Assembly (NCBI GenBank): GCA_947631765.1
Contig: CANRMP010000003.1
Location: forward strand, 1-64,000
Reading direction: 5' to 3'
Length of the DNA: 64,000 nt
Source: an uncultured Clostridia bacterium
GTDB lineage: Bacteria; Bacillota; Clostridia; Oscillospirales; CAG-272
Positions 8,293 to 18,509 of this stretch are shown here, piece by piece. Every line of letters begins with the position of its first letter. The first letter of the stretch is position 1. A program made the translations under genes and the position numbers. Under the pieces are notes generated by a model. That model saw nothing but the letters and a program-made list of their open reading frames with translations. It did not search any database and was not told where the DNA came from.

Positions 8293-9060
8293 ATGAATAT
8301 TGATTATTACGGTATCAGCGATATAGGTCCTGTGCGCAAGGAAAACCAGGATTGCTGCAGCGCCTGCAAGCTTTATGACAATGCGTACTTGTTTATTGTC
8401 TGCGACGGAATGGGCGGAAATAACGGCGGAAAGACCGCAAGCTCGGTTGCCTCTAAAGAATTTCGCGTCAAGATTGAAGAAGGACTGTCAAAGCTTGCCG
8501 AAGAGGGAAAAATACCTCGCAAGGCGCAAAGGAGCATACCGCGCTGTATGGCGGACGCGCTTTTGTACGCCAATCGGGCGGTATATGATATGGCTTCTGA
8601 GAATGTCATGCTCTCCGGCATGGGTACGACTCTTGTCGCAATGCTTGCAATTGACGACAAGGCGTATATAATAAACGTCGGTGACAGCAGGGCGTATGTT
8701 GCCGAAAATAACGCTATTTTGCAGATAACCAAGGATCATTCATACGTGCAATATCTTGTGGATACCGGCAAAATCACTGAAGACGAGGCAAAAAACCATC
8801 CGAATAAAAATATAATAACAAGATCGGTGGGAGTTATGGAAAACGTCAAACCGGATATTTTCCGCATGTCGCTAAACAAAAATCAAACCATTCTTTTGTG
8901 CAGCGACGGACTTTCAAACTATGTTAATGACGACGCCCTTTTGCAGTGTCTCTCCTCGGATACTCAAATCGAAAGCAAGGTAAAAATACTTGTCGAGCAG
9001 GCAAAGCTCGGCGGTGGGAGCGACAATATCACGGCTCTTATTATTCAGTACGAAAGGTAA
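8293..9060 (+). CDS. prpC: PP2C-type Ser/Thr protein phosphatase (PrpC/Stp)
   Basis: A 255-residue metal-dependent phosphatase that counteracts the PASTA kinase encoded next. PP2C motifs occur in order: VRKENQD, VCDGMGG, SGMGTT, NVGDSRAY, KDHSYVQ, LCSDGL and GGSDNIT, including all the metal-binding Asp residues. Cytosolic, typical length. It sits between rlmN and the kinase, with 48 and 53 nt gaps, and is probably cotranscribed. Confidence 0.95.
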   Translation: MNIDYYGISDIGPVRKENQDCCSACKLYDNAYLFIVCDGMGGNNGGKTASSVASKEFRVKIEEGLSKLAEEGKIPRKAQRSIPRCMADALLYANRAVYDMASENVMLSGMGTTLVAMLAIDDKAYIINVGDSRAYVAENNAILQITKDHSYVQYLVDTGKITEDEAKNHPNKNIITRSVGVMENVKPDIFRMSLNKNQTILLCSDGLSNYVNDDALLQCLSSDTQIESKVKILVEQAKLGGGSDNITALIIQYER

Positions 9061-9113
9061 ATACAGTAAGCCCGCATGTTTTACATACTGCGGTTAAGGA
9101 ACGGTTATAACAC

Positions 9114-11066
9114 ATGGACAACTATACAAAATATATCGGCAAGACCTTTGACAACAGGTACAATATAAAAAGTCTTATCGGAAACGGCGGAATGGCGTAC
9201 GTTTTTTTGGCGGACGACACCGTAATGAACCGCCAAGTCGCCATAAAGGTTTTAAAAGATAATATTTCCTCGGATGAGCTTGCCATAAAGCGATTTATAA
9301 ACGAGACAAAGGCGATATCTATGCTCAGTCACAAAAACATTGTGGGAGTTTACGATATTTCGGTAAAATCCGAGCTTAAATATATCGCAATGGAGTATGT
9401 AAACGGCGTAACTCTCATGACTTACATGGAGGAAAAGGGCATTTTACCTTTTGCCGAAACAGAAAAATACGCCATGCAGATTCTTTCAGCCCTCTCTCAC
9501 GCACATTCAAAGGGCATAATCCACCGCGACATCAAGCCTCAAAACGTCATAATAAACCAAGAGGGAAACGCCAAAATCGCCGATTTCGGTATAGCAAAGC
9601 TTCCCGGAAACGAGACTATCTCTCTTGCCGACAAGGCTATCGGAACGGTGAACTATATAAACCCCGAGCAGGCTTGCGGCAAGGCTATCGACGCGCGAAG
9701 CGACCTTTATTCTCTTGGCGCAATGCTCTATGAAATGGTCACGGGAAAGCTGCCCTTTGTCGCGGACACTCCTCTTGCCACGGCATACAAGCAGATACAT
9801 GAGACCCCCGAGGACCCCTCGAAAATCAATCCGGAGGTTCCAAAAGGGCTCGAACAGATAATTTTAAAGGCGATGAAGAAAAATCCGGAGAACAGGTTTC
9901 AGTCGGCAAACGAAATGCTCTCATGTATTCGCCGCGTTGCGGACAATTCCGAGGTTACCTTTGATTTTATCTTTGACGACGAGTCGGAAATGACCCCGTT
10001 TGCGGGAGCCGTCCCCAACGAAATATCCGAAGGACTTAATCTTGACGATGTGTCAAAAACACGGCGAATAAAAGCCGAGGAAAGTGAATTTGTGCCGCTT
10101 AAAGTAAATAAGGTGCAAAAGCCTTCGGCTAAAAATAAATCAAAGAAGGAAAAAACGCCTAAGGTCGAGGTTGAAGAAATAGTAGTACACAAAAAGGCGG
10201 GAGTGTCGACACTCGGAATAATACTCGGCATTATTGCCGCCGTCATGTGCGTTTGCGTTGTCGTGCTGTTTTACGTTTTTGACAACTATATAATAAAAAG
10301 CATCGGCTCAGGCAGTTCGCAAACAATAGTTGTCGGCGATTTTACCTATATGAGCTTTTCCGAAACTCTTCAAAGAGAGCTTGAGGAGGAAGGGTATGAA
10401 ATCAGCGTCGAATGGGTGTCAAGCAGTGAGTATCTCGCAAATACCATTATATCTCAAACTCCTAATGCAAACGAGCGCAGAGTTGTGATACCCGGCAAGA
10501 CAAAATGTCAGCTTGAGCTTGTGGTGTGCAGCGGCGAAAACATGATAAGGCTTGATAATTACGTCGGCATGGATTACAGAGAGGCGCTTATTGCAATAAA
10601 CGCCCTCGGGCTCAAAACCGACGTTGTGGAGGAAAGCAATATTGCGGTTGCAGAAGGGTGCATTATTTCAACCTATCCCGAAGCCGGAATGTATATAACC
10701 TCGGATACGCTGATAACAATTTACGTCAGCAAGGGCTCCGGAAGCTCATATGTTAGTGTTCCGAGCTTTGTGGGAATGAACAGCATCGAGCTTGAGCTTG
10801 CCCTTATCAAGGCAAATCTCACAATAGGAACTATTACCTATGAATATTCCGACTCGGCGGCAATAGGTACGGTTATCTCCCAAAGCATATTAAAAGGAAC
10901 CGCGGTTCCGGCGGGGGTTACGCAAATTAGCTTTGTCATAAGTCTCGGCAAAGAGCCCGACCCCGAAAATCCCGACTCAGGCAATCAGGGAGCACTTCCG
11001 CCGGTAGGCGGTGGCGGCGAATTTGAAAACGATCCCAATAATTCCGGATACGAGGATTTGCCGTAA
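9114..11066 (+). CDS. prkC: PASTA-domain Ser/Thr protein kinase (PrkC/Stk1)
   Basis: A 650-residue sensor kinase for cell-wall fragments. The N-terminal kinase domain has a glycine loop (IGNGGMAYVF), VAIK lysine (residue 45), HRDIKPQN (about 137) and DFG (about 156). A lysine-rich juxtamembrane segment, one membrane helix (about 364-388) and three extracellular PASTA repeats follow (about 400-615), then a Pro/Gly-rich tail. The activation-loop motif reads GTVNYINPEQA, where many homologues have GSVHYFSPEQA. In most relatives rsgA follows; here lepA does. Confidence 0.95.
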   Translation: MDNYTKYIGKTFDNRYNIKSLIGNGGMAYVFLADDTVMNRQVAIKVLKDNISSDELAIKRFINETKAISMLSHKNIVGVYDISVKSELKYIAMEYVNGVTLMTYMEEKGILPFAETEKYAMQILSALSHAHSKGIIHRDIKPQNVIINQEGNAKIADFGIAKLPGNETISLADKAIGTVNYINPEQACGKAIDARSDLYSLGAMLYEMVTGKLPFVADTPLATAYKQIHETPEDPSKINPEVPKGLEQIILKAMKKNPENRFQSANEMLSCIRRVADNSEVTFDFIFDDESEMTPFAGAVPNEISEGLNLDDVSKTRRIKAEESEFVPLKVNKVQKPSAKNKSKKEKTPKVEVEEIVVHKKAGVSTLGIILGIIAAVMCVCVVVLFYVFDNYIIKSIGSGSSQTIVVGDFTYMSFSETLQRELEEEGYEISVEWVSSSEYLANTIISQTPNANERRVVIPGKTKCQLELVVCSGENMIRLDNYVGMDYREALIAINALGLKTDVVEESNIAVAEGCIISTYPEAGMYITSDTLITIYVSKGSGSSYVSVPSFVGMNSIELELALIKANLTIGTITYEYSDSAAIGTVISQSILKGTAVPAGVTQISFVISLGKEPDPENPDSGNQGALPPVGGGGEFENDPNNSGYEDLP

Positions 11067-11122
11067 AAAACGAAATACTCACATATTACCCGCGCTTATG
11101 CGGAGCTGAATACCGTGTAAAA

Positions 11123-11154
11123 GAAAGGAAGCCTTTGCCCAAAGCGCAAAGGCT
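11123..11154 (+). promoter_or_regulatory. SD-like site plus hairpin in the lepA leader
   Basis: GAAAGGA (11123-11129) is followed by a 9-bp stem AGCCTTTGC (11130-11138) / GCAAAGGCT (11146-11154), ending 14 nt before the lepA ATG. No Shine-Dalgarno sequence lies in the usual window before that ATG. Folding of the stem would bring GAAAGGA within translation distance. There is no T run after the stem, so it is not a terminator. Confidence 0.5.
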
Positions 11155-11168
11155 CGGTACTTATTAAA

Positions 11169-12983
11169 ATGGATTACAATAAAGAGCGCATAAGAAATTT
11201 TTCTATAATTGCCCACATTGACCACGGCAAGTCCACCCTTGCAGACCGGATTCTCGAAAAAACGCAGACGGTTGCAAAAAGGGAAATGGAGGATCAGATT
11301 CTTGACAACATGGAGCTTGAGCGGGAAAGGGGCATAACAATAAAAGCAAGAGCCGTGAAAATAAACTACACAGCAAAAGACGGCTTGCAGTATGTCTTTA
11401 ACCTTATCGACACTCCCGGACACGTGGATTTCAGCTATGAGGTATCTCGCTCGCTCAACGCCTGCGAGGGGGCACTGCTTGTTGTTGACGCAAGTCAGGG
11501 AATTGAGGCACAGACCCTTGCAAACGCCTATCTTGCAATTGACGCAAATCTTGAAATCGTTCCTGTCATAAACAAAATAGACCTGCCCTCCGCAGATATC
11601 GAAGGGTGCAGAAAGGAAATCGAGGATATTATCGGTATTCCCTCGGAGGATTGTCCGGCAATTTCGGCAAAAACAGGACTTAATATAGAGGATGTGCTTG
11701 AAAAGATAGTAAGCGATATTCCCTCTCCCAAGGGCGACGAGAATGCACCTCTCAAAGCGCTTGTTTTTGATTCGTACTACGATTCATATCTCGGAGTTGT
11801 GGTATATATCCGTGTATTTGACGGAAGCGTCGGAGCGGGCGACAGAATACGCATGATGAACACCGGAGCCGAATTTGACGTGGTCGAGGTGGGAAACATG
11901 GGTACCTTCGGCCTTGAAAAGGGCGAGAGACTGCAAGCCGGTGAGGTCGGATATATTACGGCAAGCATAAAAAACGTATCGGATACAAGAGTCGGCGACA
12001 CGGTCACAAGGTGCGACAATCCCACCCCCTCACCTCTTCCCGGCTTTAAAAACGCCCTTCCCATGGTGTATTCCGGCATATACCCCGCCGACGGTTCGAA
12101 ATACGGCGACCTGCGCGACGCGCTTGAAAAGCTGAGACTTAACGACGCGTCTCTTTCCTTTGAGCCAGAAACGTCAACGGCTCTCGGCTTCGGTTTTCGT
12201 TGCGGCTTTCTCGGACTGCTTCACATGGACGTGATTCAGGAGAGAATCGAGAGGGAATTTAACCTTGACATTATTACAACCGCCCCGAGCGTTATATACA
12301 AAATAATTAAAAGAAACGGCGAGGAAATGAGTATCGATAACCCCTCTCGCTATCCGTCGGGCGATGAAATTGAAAAGTCCTTCGAACCTGTGATTAACGC
12401 AAGTATTATTACCCCCGCCGAGTATGTCGGAGGTATTATGGACCTTTGTCAGGACAGGAGAGGCGTTTTTCGCGATATGAAATATCTTGACGCGACAAGG
12501 ACTGAGCTTCACTATGAATTGCCCCTCAACGAGGTTATTTACAATTTCTTTGACGCCTTGAAAAGCAGAAGTCGTGGTTACGCCTCGCTCGACTATGAAA
12601 TATCGGGATACAAGGAAAGCAAACTTGTAAAGCTCGACATACTCCTTAATAGTGAGGTTGTCGACGCACTTTCCTTTATTGTTCACGAGGAAAAGGCGTA
12701 CGGCAGGGCAAGGCTTATTTGCCAAAAGCTCAAGGACAATATCCCAAGACAGCTTTTCGAAATACCTATTCAGGCTGCAATAGGCGGCAAAATAATTGCC
12801 CGAGAGACGGTAAAGGCACTTCGCAAGGATGTGCTTGCAAAGTGCTACGGCGGAGATATAACCAGAAAGAAAAAGCTCCTTGAAAAGCAGAAGGAGGGAA
12901 AGAAAAAGATGCGCCAGCTCGGCTCGGTGCAGGTTTCCCCAGAGGCGTTCATGGCGGTGCTGAAATTTGACGATGAGGAATAA
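11169..12983 (+). CDS. lepA: Elongation factor 4 (LepA), back-translocating GTPase
   Basis: A 604-residue translational GTPase. G1 is AHIDHGKST (residues about 15-23), G2 is in RERGITI, G3 DTPGH, G4 NKID, G5 SAKTG. The C-terminal LepA-specific domain includes [20 protein letters not shown]. Full length. It remobilises stalled or mistranslocated ribosomes. No normal Shine-Dalgarno site lies near the ATG (see the leader hairpin). The hemW start overlaps its 3' end. Confidence 0.97.
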   Translation: MDYNKERIRNFSIIAHIDHGKSTLADRILEKTQTVAKREMEDQILDNMELERERGITIKARAVKINYTAKDGLQYVFNLIDTPGHVDFSYEVSRSLNACEGALLVVDASQGIEAQTLANAYLAIDANLEIVPVINKIDLPSADIEGCRKEIEDIIGIPSEDCPAISAKTGLNIEDVLEKIVSDIPSPKGDENAPLKALVFDSYYDSYLGVVVYIRVFDGSVGAGDRIRMMNTGAEFDVVEVGNMGTFGLEKGERLQAGEVGYITASIKNVSDTRVGDTVTRCDNPTPSPLPGFKNALPMVYSGIYPADGSKYGDLRDALEKLRLNDASLSFEPETSTALGFGFRCGFLGLLHMDVIQERIEREFNLDIITTAPSVIYKIIKRNGEEMSIDNPSRYPSGDEIEKSFEPVINASIITPAEYVGGIMDLCQDRRGVFRDMKYLDATRTELHYELPLNEVIYNFFDALKSRSRGYASLDYEISGYKESKLVKLDILLNSEVVDALSFIVHEEKAYGRARLICQKLKDNIPRQLFEIPIQAAIGGKIIARETVKALRKDVLAKCYGGDITRKKKLLEKQKEGKKKMRQLGSVQVSPEAFMAVLKFDDEE

Positions 12984-14070
12984 AAAGCTCGGGCTGTACA
13001 TCCACATACCTTTTTGCATAAAAAAGTGCGCGTACTGTGATTTTTACTCTCTTGAAGGCGGCAAAGACGACAAATATATTAAATACTCGGAGCGTATTGC
13101 AAAGCAGATAAAGAAAATCGGCGAAGCATTATCCAACTGTACTTTTGACAGTATATATTTCGGGGGTGGAACGCCCTCGCTTATCGGCATTTCGGGGTTT
13201 AATATTATTTTTGAGGCGATTGACAGGTTTTTGAGTGTTGACAAAGGTGCCGAAATATCTGTTGAGGTAAACCCGAAAACGGTCGATGCAAAGCTTGCAA
13301 TTGCCCTTTTTGAGCTTGGAGTGAACCGCATAAGCATCGGGCTTCAAAGCGCAAATGACAATGAGCTTTTATATCTTTCAAGGATTCACACCTTTGATGA
13401 TTTCAAAAGAACTCACTCTGTTATAAAACAACACCTGACAGACAACATAAATGCGGATATAATGCTCGGAATACCAAATCAAACGGTGAAGTCTCTATCC
13501 TTCACCCTTGAAAGCCTTATTGCTCTCTCACTGCCTCATATTTCGGCGTATATGCTAAAAATTGAAAAGGGAACTCCTTTTTATAAAATGTCAGACTTGC
13601 TGCCTCTTCCCGACGAAGAGCAGGTCTGCGACATGTACGAGTATCTTTGTAAAACGCAAAAAAGCGCCGATATCCCGCAATATGAGATAAGCAATTTTGC
13701 AAAAGTAGGCTTTGAATGTCGGCACAATCTTAAATACTGGGAGAGAGGGGAGTATGTAGGGCTCGGACCCTCGGCTCACTCATTTATAAACGGCATAAGG
13801 TACTCATATCCGAGAGACCTTGTTATGTATATGAGCCTTGATAGCCCGCCCTATGAGGAGTACAGAATTCTGTCGGGCGCGGATATTCGCAACGAGGAAA
13901 TAATGCTCGGTCTACGGCTTAAAAAGGGTATTATTCCCGATGCGCGGCTTTTTGATATCGCTAAAAAATATATAAACGGCGGATTTATGGAATACAAGGA
14001 CGGAAGACTGTTTTTTACTACAAAGGGCTTTCTTGTGAGCAACTATATTATTTCCGAGCTTATTGAATGA
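12973..14070 (+). CDS. hemW: HemW-like radical SAM heme chaperone
   Basis: A 365-residue radical SAM protein. The cluster motif is CIKKCAYC (about residues 15-22 from this ATG), with FGGGTPS and the HemW-typical RHNLKYW. HemW-type proteins bind heme and deliver it rather than acting as coproporphyrinogen oxidase. I chose ATG 12973, overlapping lepA by 11 nt, over an in-frame TTG two codons upstream. lepA-hemW adjacency is common in Firmicutes. No heme-biosynthesis genes are nearby. Confidence 0.9.
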   Translation: MRNKKLGLYIHIPFCIKKCAYCDFYSLEGGKDDKYIKYSERIAKQIKKIGEALSNCTFDSIYFGGGTPSLIGISGFNIIFEAIDRFLSVDKGAEISVEVNPKTVDAKLAIALFELGVNRISIGLQSANDNELLYLSRIHTFDDFKRTHSVIKQHLTDNINADIMLGIPNQTVKSLSFTLESLIALSLPHISAYMLKIEKGTPFYKMSDLLPLPDEEQVCDMYEYLCKTQKSADIPQYEISNFAKVGFECRHNLKYWERGEYVGLGPSAHSFINGIRYSYPRDLVMYMSLDSPPYEEYRILSGADIRNEEIMLGLRLKKGIIPDARLFDIAKKYINGGFMEYKDGRLFFTTKGFLVSNYIISELIE

Positions 14071-14086
14071 AAGGAACAGCTGAAAC

Positions 14087-15163
14087 ATGCAAAAGTACGA
14101 TATTGCCGCCTACGTATGGCCGGCTTACACAGGCGACGAAACGCGCACGCGGATTTTTTGGCAGGACGGAATTGGTGAATGGCAGACTGTGCGTGACAGC
14201 AAAATGATGCCTCCTTTATGGGGCTTTGTCAACGAGGCTGACCCTGCCGTTATGGAAAAGGAAATCGAAACGGCGACAAATTACGGCGTTAACGTGTTTA
14301 TTTACGACTGGTACTGGTATGACGGTCGCCCGTTTCTTGAAAACTGCCTTAACGACGGCTTTCTTAAAGCGAAAAATCATGAGAAGATGCGCTTTTATTT
14401 AATGTGGGCAAACCACGATGCGACCACGTGCTGGGACAGGCGGACATACGATATCTGCGAGGAGGTTGTATGGAAGGGAAGCGTAGATCTTGCTACCTTT
14501 AAGTTTATTTGCGAGCGGATTATTAAGCGCTATTTTTCACACCCCTGCTACTATAAAATAAACGGCTGTCCGGTCTTTCAGATATACGATCTGCAAAATC
14601 TTTTGGACGGCCTCGGCGGACTTGAAAAAACAAAAGAGGCGCTTTTGTGGTTTCGTCAAAGAGTAAAGGACTTCGGCTTTGCCGACCTTCACCTGATGAT
14701 TACCAGGTGGGGAGAGGGAATATTAAATATAAGCGGTGTTGACAGAAGCATAGCGAAGCCATCCCGCGAAGTTATACTTGATATGGGCTTTGACAGTATG
14801 ACAAACTATCAATTTGTTCACCTGACCGATATGAACAGAGACTATCTTGAAATACTTGCCGATATCAATAACATATATAAGTGTTATGAGAATTTCCAAA
14901 TACCCTATTTTCCGCACGTTTCTGTCGGCTGGAACAACAATCCCCGTCACACCCGCCCATGTTCTCCGGTGGTTAAAAACAATACCCCCGAAAACTTTGC
15001 AAGGGCGCTTGAAAACGCCAAAAAATATCTTGAGCGCAACAATCTTCCGGCCCCTCTTATAACGGTGAACAGCTGGAACGAATGGACTGAGACAAGCTAT
15101 CTTGAGCCGGATATAAAATACGGCTATTCTTATCTTGAAAAAATCAAGGAAAAATTTTGCTAA
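14087..15163 (+). CDS. Glycoside hydrolase family 99-like (WbsX-type) protein
   Basis: A 358-residue cytoplasmic protein with the GH99-like/WbsX fold. Landmarks are AAYVWPAY near the N-terminus, FIYDWYWYDGRPF, MWANHD and the C-terminal NSWNEWTETSYLEPD. GH99 enzymes are endo-acting alpha-mannosidases/mannanases, while WbsX-like members are often linked to polysaccharide synthesis, so the direction of the reaction is open. No signal peptide, so any substrate is intracellular. It lies 16 nt after hemW and 20 nt before a LytTR regulator. Mannose-active GH125 and GH38 enzymes elsewhere in the window make a mannoside substrate plausible. Confidence 0.8.
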   Translation: MQKYDIAAYVWPAYTGDETRTRIFWQDGIGEWQTVRDSKMMPPLWGFVNEADPAVMEKEIETATNYGVNVFIYDWYWYDGRPFLENCLNDGFLKAKNHEKMRFYLMWANHDATTCWDRRTYDICEEVVWKGSVDLATFKFICERIIKRYFSHPCYYKINGCPVFQIYDLQNLLDGLGGLEKTKEALLWFRQRVKDFGFADLHLMITRWGEGILNISGVDRSIAKPSREVILDMGFDSMTNYQFVHLTDMNRDYLEILADINNIYKCYENFQIPYFPHVSVGWNNNPRHTRPCSPVVKNNTPENFARALENAKKYLERNNLPAPLITVNSWNEWTETSYLEPDIKYGYSYLEKIKEKFC

Positions 15164-15183
15164 AAAGTAAGGGTCGCGGGAGA

Positions 15184-15882
15184 ATGAACATAAAAATCGC
15201 AATATGCGACGACGAGCCGGAGCAAATAAACAATATTTTGTCGCTTCTTTACGAGTGGACGGAAAAAAACGGGTGCACCGCCGAAATATCAACCTTTCCG
15301 AGCGCCGAAGCGTTTTTATTCATGTATGAGGAGAATAAAGCGTATGACATTCTCCTGCTTGATATACAAATGAAGGGCATTTCGGGAATCGAGCTTGCCA
15401 AAAAGCTGAGGGGCGACAATATAAGAGCGAGCATTATTTTTATTACCTCTTATTTTGAGTACGCAGGAGACGGGTACGACGTTGAAGCTCTTAACTTTTT
15501 AACAAAACCCGTGCAAAAGGACAAGCTTTTCACGGCACTCGACAGGGCTAAAAAGAGGCTTGAATGTGAGCCGCCTTACGTTATTATAAGCTCGGGCGGC
15601 GAAACACTTAAAATCTATGAGAGCGAAATAATATACGTTGAATCCTTTCTTCACTATATATGCGTACATACAAATAGCTGTGAATATAAGCTGAAAGAAA
15701 ACATATCCGACTTTGAGAAAAAACTCAGCAGGGATTTTTTCAGGGTGCACCGCTCATATATCGCCTCTTTAAAGAAGATCACCAAAATCACAAGGCGCAC
15801 GGTGACATTAGGTGATATCGAGCTTCCGCTGTCAAGAGAAAAATACGACGAAATAAACATGGCGTTTATTGAAAGAAACTGA
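15184..15882 (+). CDS. LytTR-family response regulator
   Basis: A 232-residue regulator. The receiver domain (residues 1-115) has CDDEPEQ, the phospho-acceptor in LLLDIQMKG (about 58), TSYFEYA and a lysine in TKPVQKDK. A LytTR DNA-binding domain (about 130-228) includes YVESFLHYICVHT and FFRVHRSYIASL. ATG 15184 is preferred to an in-frame TTG at 15157 that would overlap the previous gene. It is followed 2 nt later by a GHKL kinase and then two ABC exporter genes, an AgrA/C-like arrangement suggesting peptide or cell-envelope signalling. Confidence 0.9.
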   Translation: MNIKIAICDDEPEQINNILSLLYEWTEKNGCTAEISTFPSAEAFLFMYEENKAYDILLLDIQMKGISGIELAKKLRGDNIRASIIFITSYFEYAGDGYDVEALNFLTKPVQKDKLFTALDRAKKRLECEPPYVIISSGGETLKIYESEIIYVESFLHYICVHTNSCEYKLKENISDFEKKLSRDFFRVHRSYIASLKKITKITRRTVTLGDIELPLSREKYDEINMAFIERN

Positions 15883-15884
15883 AA

Positions 15885-16532
15885 ATGAGAAAGAAAACCT
15901 TTATAAAGCTTGCAAAATATCAAGCTGAGCAATCAAAACAGCACCTTGAAGAGGTGCGCGGCATTCACAACGAAATGCGCGGCTACAAGCACGACTTTCA
16001 CCATCACCTCCAGACCTTAAAAGGAGAGCTTGAGACGGGAGAGATTGCAAGGGCAATTGAGTATATAGACGAGCTTGACTCTCGACTTATGAATGTGGAC
16101 GTTCTGATAAAAACGGGAAACGTGTCTCTTGACGCCATTCTTTCCGCAAAAATAGCAAAGGCGAAAGCGGAAAACACCTCTGTCACCGTAAAAGCCTCAG
16201 TCCCCGAAGGACTGCTTCTTTCCGACGTGGAGCTAAGCATTATTGTGGGAAATCTGCTTGACAACGCAATTGAAGCCTGCCGCGAAGCCTCGGGCGAAAA
16301 ATTTATCCGAGTATTTATGTGCATAAAGGGCAATATGCTCTATTTTTCAATGCTCAATTCCTCGGGTGAAAAGCAAAGCAAAAAGGGAAGGCTTTTTAAT
16401 TCAAGCAAAGGCGGGCTTCACGGATTCGGACTTAAGCGCGCCGAAAGTATCGTCAAAGAACACGGCGGATGGTGCAAATTTAACAGCGAGGAGGGCGCTT
16501 TCACAAGCGAATTTCTCGTTCCTGCAATTTAA
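15885..16532 (+). CDS. Soluble GHKL-type histidine kinase (AgrC-like catalytic part)
   Basis: A 215-residue protein made only of a dimerisation/His-transfer helix pair and a GHKL ATPase domain. The likely phospho-His lies in YKHDFHHHL (about residue 40), the N box is NLLDNAIEAC, and a G box is visible in GLHGFGLKRAESIV. AgrC-type kinases normally have six or seven N-terminal membrane helices; here none exists, and the start lies 2 nt after the response regulator, leaving no room for one. It must sense a cytosolic signal or depend on a separate membrane partner, perhaps the ABC proteins encoded next. Confidence 0.87.
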   Translation: MRKKTFIKLAKYQAEQSKQHLEEVRGIHNEMRGYKHDFHHHLQTLKGELETGEIARAIEYIDELDSRLMNVDVLIKTGNVSLDAILSAKIAKAKAENTSVTVKASVPEGLLLSDVELSIIVGNLLDNAIEACREASGEKFIRVFMCIKGNMLYFSMLNSSGEKQSKKGRLFNSSKGGLHGFGLKRAESIVKEHGGWCKFNSEEGAFTSEFLVPAI

Positions 16533-16584
16533 TAAGCTGCAATTCGTGTACCGTATAAAACGTTTGGTGCACGGATTTGCTTTT

Positions 16585-16602
16585 TATATCGGCGCCGATA
16601 TA
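16585..16602. promoter_or_regulatory. Perfect 18-bp palindrome before the ABC exporter genes
   Basis: TATATCGGCGCCGATATA is a perfect palindrome, 27 nt before the ABC start codon and in the 87-nt gap after the kinase gene. It could be an operator; LytTR proteins usually prefer direct repeats, so another regulator may bind. Confidence 0.4.
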
Positions 16603-16628
16603 GAATATGAGCGAAAGGAGTGATAAAT

Positions 16629-18509
16629 TTGAAAAAGAAAAGTAAAGAAAAGGAAAAAAAGAAAAAGCCTTATAAATCGGCGCTGAGCAACACAATTTGG
16701 TGCTTTGGAAAGCTCATAAAGGAAGCTCCCTTGGTGTTTTTTCTCTCGCTTATTATGATAATACCTGTTGAGGTCGCTCTCTCATACCTTGGAATTTACA
16801 TTCCCTCACTTGCGGTGGCAGAGGTGACGTCCGGGCACTCATTTTACCGTGCGGCGCTTGCGCTCACAATTGTACTTACAGCTGTTTTTGTTCTTGAACT
16901 TCTTCGTGACGCATTTAATTTGCTTCGGGAGAAAAAGGTCGACTATTACCGCTTTCGCTGTTCCGCAATGATCAACAAAAAGAGCATGGAGCTGCTCTAT
17001 GAGGCAAACGAGAAAAAAGAAAATCGGGACATGAGAGACCGAGGGCAAAGGGCAACGCAGAACTGGAACTCAAGTATACCGATAGTCGACTTGCCCGCAA
17101 ACAGCGTCATGCTTATTAAAAATATCATATGCTATCTTCTTTTCGGTGGGATTATTTCGTTTGTCTCTGTTTGGCTTATTCCCATTCTCACTATTGCTCC
17201 GGCGATAAACTGGCTGTGCGCAAAAGCCTACAGAAGCTGGGAATACAACAACCGCGGCAACTGGGCGTCTATTGACAGCAAGCTTTGGTATGTTCAAAAC
17301 GCACCTTCCGACTTTGCCGCCGCAAAGGACATAAGAATTTACGGTCTTGCCGGTCTGTTTCGTCAGATGTACTTTGACCTTACAAAAGAAAGAATAAAGT
17401 GGGACAGAAAAAGCGCGCTTCGAAGCTTTCTTTCACGACTTGCAGACCTTGCTGTAATACTTATAAGGGACGGCGCCGCCTATGCGCTCCTTATCTCAAT
17501 GACCCTTTCGGGTAAAATAGGAGCTGACTTGTTTGTGCTTTATTTTGCCGCAATATCCTCATTTGCCTCCTTTATCGGCGAGATAATGAGCAGTTGGAAC
17601 AACCTCCACTCGGCAAGTCTTTATATCTGCGATTTTCGTGAATATATGGATATTCCAAATGAAGACAAGGGCGAAAAAGAGGATATAAAGGCGCATCTTG
17701 CAGAGGCTCCCGAAATATCATTTCGGCATGTATACTACAAATACGCGGGGGAGGATAAATACACACTTGAGGACATAAATTTCACGATAAAGAAAGGTGA
17801 AAAGCTGGCGCTTGTCGGACTTAACGGAGCGGGAAAAACCACACTTGTAAAGCTGCTTTGCGGTCTTTATCTTCCCACAAAGGGGGAAATACTTATAAAC
17901 GGCGTGCCGTCCTCGAATTTTGTGAGAAAGGATTATTTTAAGCTTTTTTCTCCCGTATTTCAGGACATTCACACCGGATTTTTCTCGCTTGCGGAAATTG
18001 TATCGGGAAAGGTTGGCGCAAGGGAGGGCGAATGTGACCTTAAAAGGGTCGAAAGCTGCGTAAGGCAGGCGGGACTTTCAAAAAAGCTTGACAGCCTCAA
18101 GGACGGAATTCACACGCGCATTGATAAACAGGTGAACAAGGATGCAATTGAGCTTTCGGGAGGGGAGCTACAAAAGCTTATGCTTGCAAGAGCACTTTAC
18201 AAAAACGCGCCGGTTCTTGTGCTTGACGAGCCGACCGCCGCTCTTGACCCGATAGCGGAAAATAAAATATATCTCGAATATAGGAAAATGACAAAGGGCA
18301 AGACGTCGCTCTTTATCTCTCACCGACTTGCCTCGACCCGCTTCTGCGACAGAATTATATACCTTCACGAAGGGAAAGTCGGCGAGGTGGGCAGTCACGA
18401 GGAGCTTTTGGCGCAAAACAGGGAGTATTGCAGGCTGTATAACATGCAAAGCGTGTGGTACCGCGAAGATTACAAAAAAGGAGAGAAAATAGATAATGAA
18501 GCTTTCTGA
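16629..18509 (+). CDS. ABC exporter, fused membrane-ATPase half-transporter (1)
   Basis: A 626-residue type IV ABC exporter subunit: Lys-rich N-terminus, a membrane domain with about six helices (residues 20-330), then an ATPase with Walker A GLNGAGKTT, signature LSGGELQKL, Walker B VLVLDEPTAA and SHRLAS. TTG 16629 is chosen as start because GAAAGGAG (16613-16620) sits 8 nt upstream; a GTG at 16620 would overlap that ribosome site. It overlaps the next ABC gene, so the two probably form a heterodimer controlled by the adjacent LytTR/GHKL pair. Substrate unknown; peptide or drug export is typical. Confidence 0.9.
   Translation: MKKKSKEKEKKKKPYKSALSNTIWCFGKLIKEAPLVFFLSLIMIIPVEVALSYLGIYIPSLAVAEVTSGHSFYRAALALTIVLTAVFVLELLRDAFNLLREKKVDYYRFRCSAMINKKSMELLYEANEKKENRDMRDRGQRATQNWNSSIPIVDLPANSVMLIKNIICYLLFGGIISFVSVWLIPILTIAPAINWLCAKAYRSWEYNNRGNWASIDSKLWYVQNAPSDFAAAKDIRIYGLAGLFRQMYFDLTKERIKWDRKSALRSFLSRLADLAVILIRDGAAYALLISMTLSGKIGADLFVLYFAAISSFASFIGEIMSSWNNLHSASLYICDFREYMDIPNEDKGEKEDIKAHLAEAPEISFRHVYYKYAGEDKYTLEDINFTIKKGEKLALVGLNGAGKTTLVKLLCGLYLPTKGEILINGVPSSNFVRKDYFKLFSPVFQDIHTGFFSLAEIVSGKVGAREGECDLKRVESCVRQAGLSKKLDSLKDGIHTRIDKQVNKDAIELSGGELQKLMLARALYKNAPVLVLDEPTAALDPIAENKIYLEYRKMTKGKTSLFISHRLASTRFCDRIIYLHEGKVGEVGSHEELLAQNREYCRLYNMQSVWYREDYKKGEKIDNEAF

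Noticed and set aside
12174..13019. 281-codon minus-strand frame inside lepA
   Set aside because: Antisense shadow of lepA/hemW; no start signals and no family resemblance.
16533..16628. Small signal or bacteriocin peptide gene for the adjacent ABC exporters
   Set aside because: No ribosome-site-led short ORF with leader or core features in the gap; only the palindrome and the ABC ribosome site.
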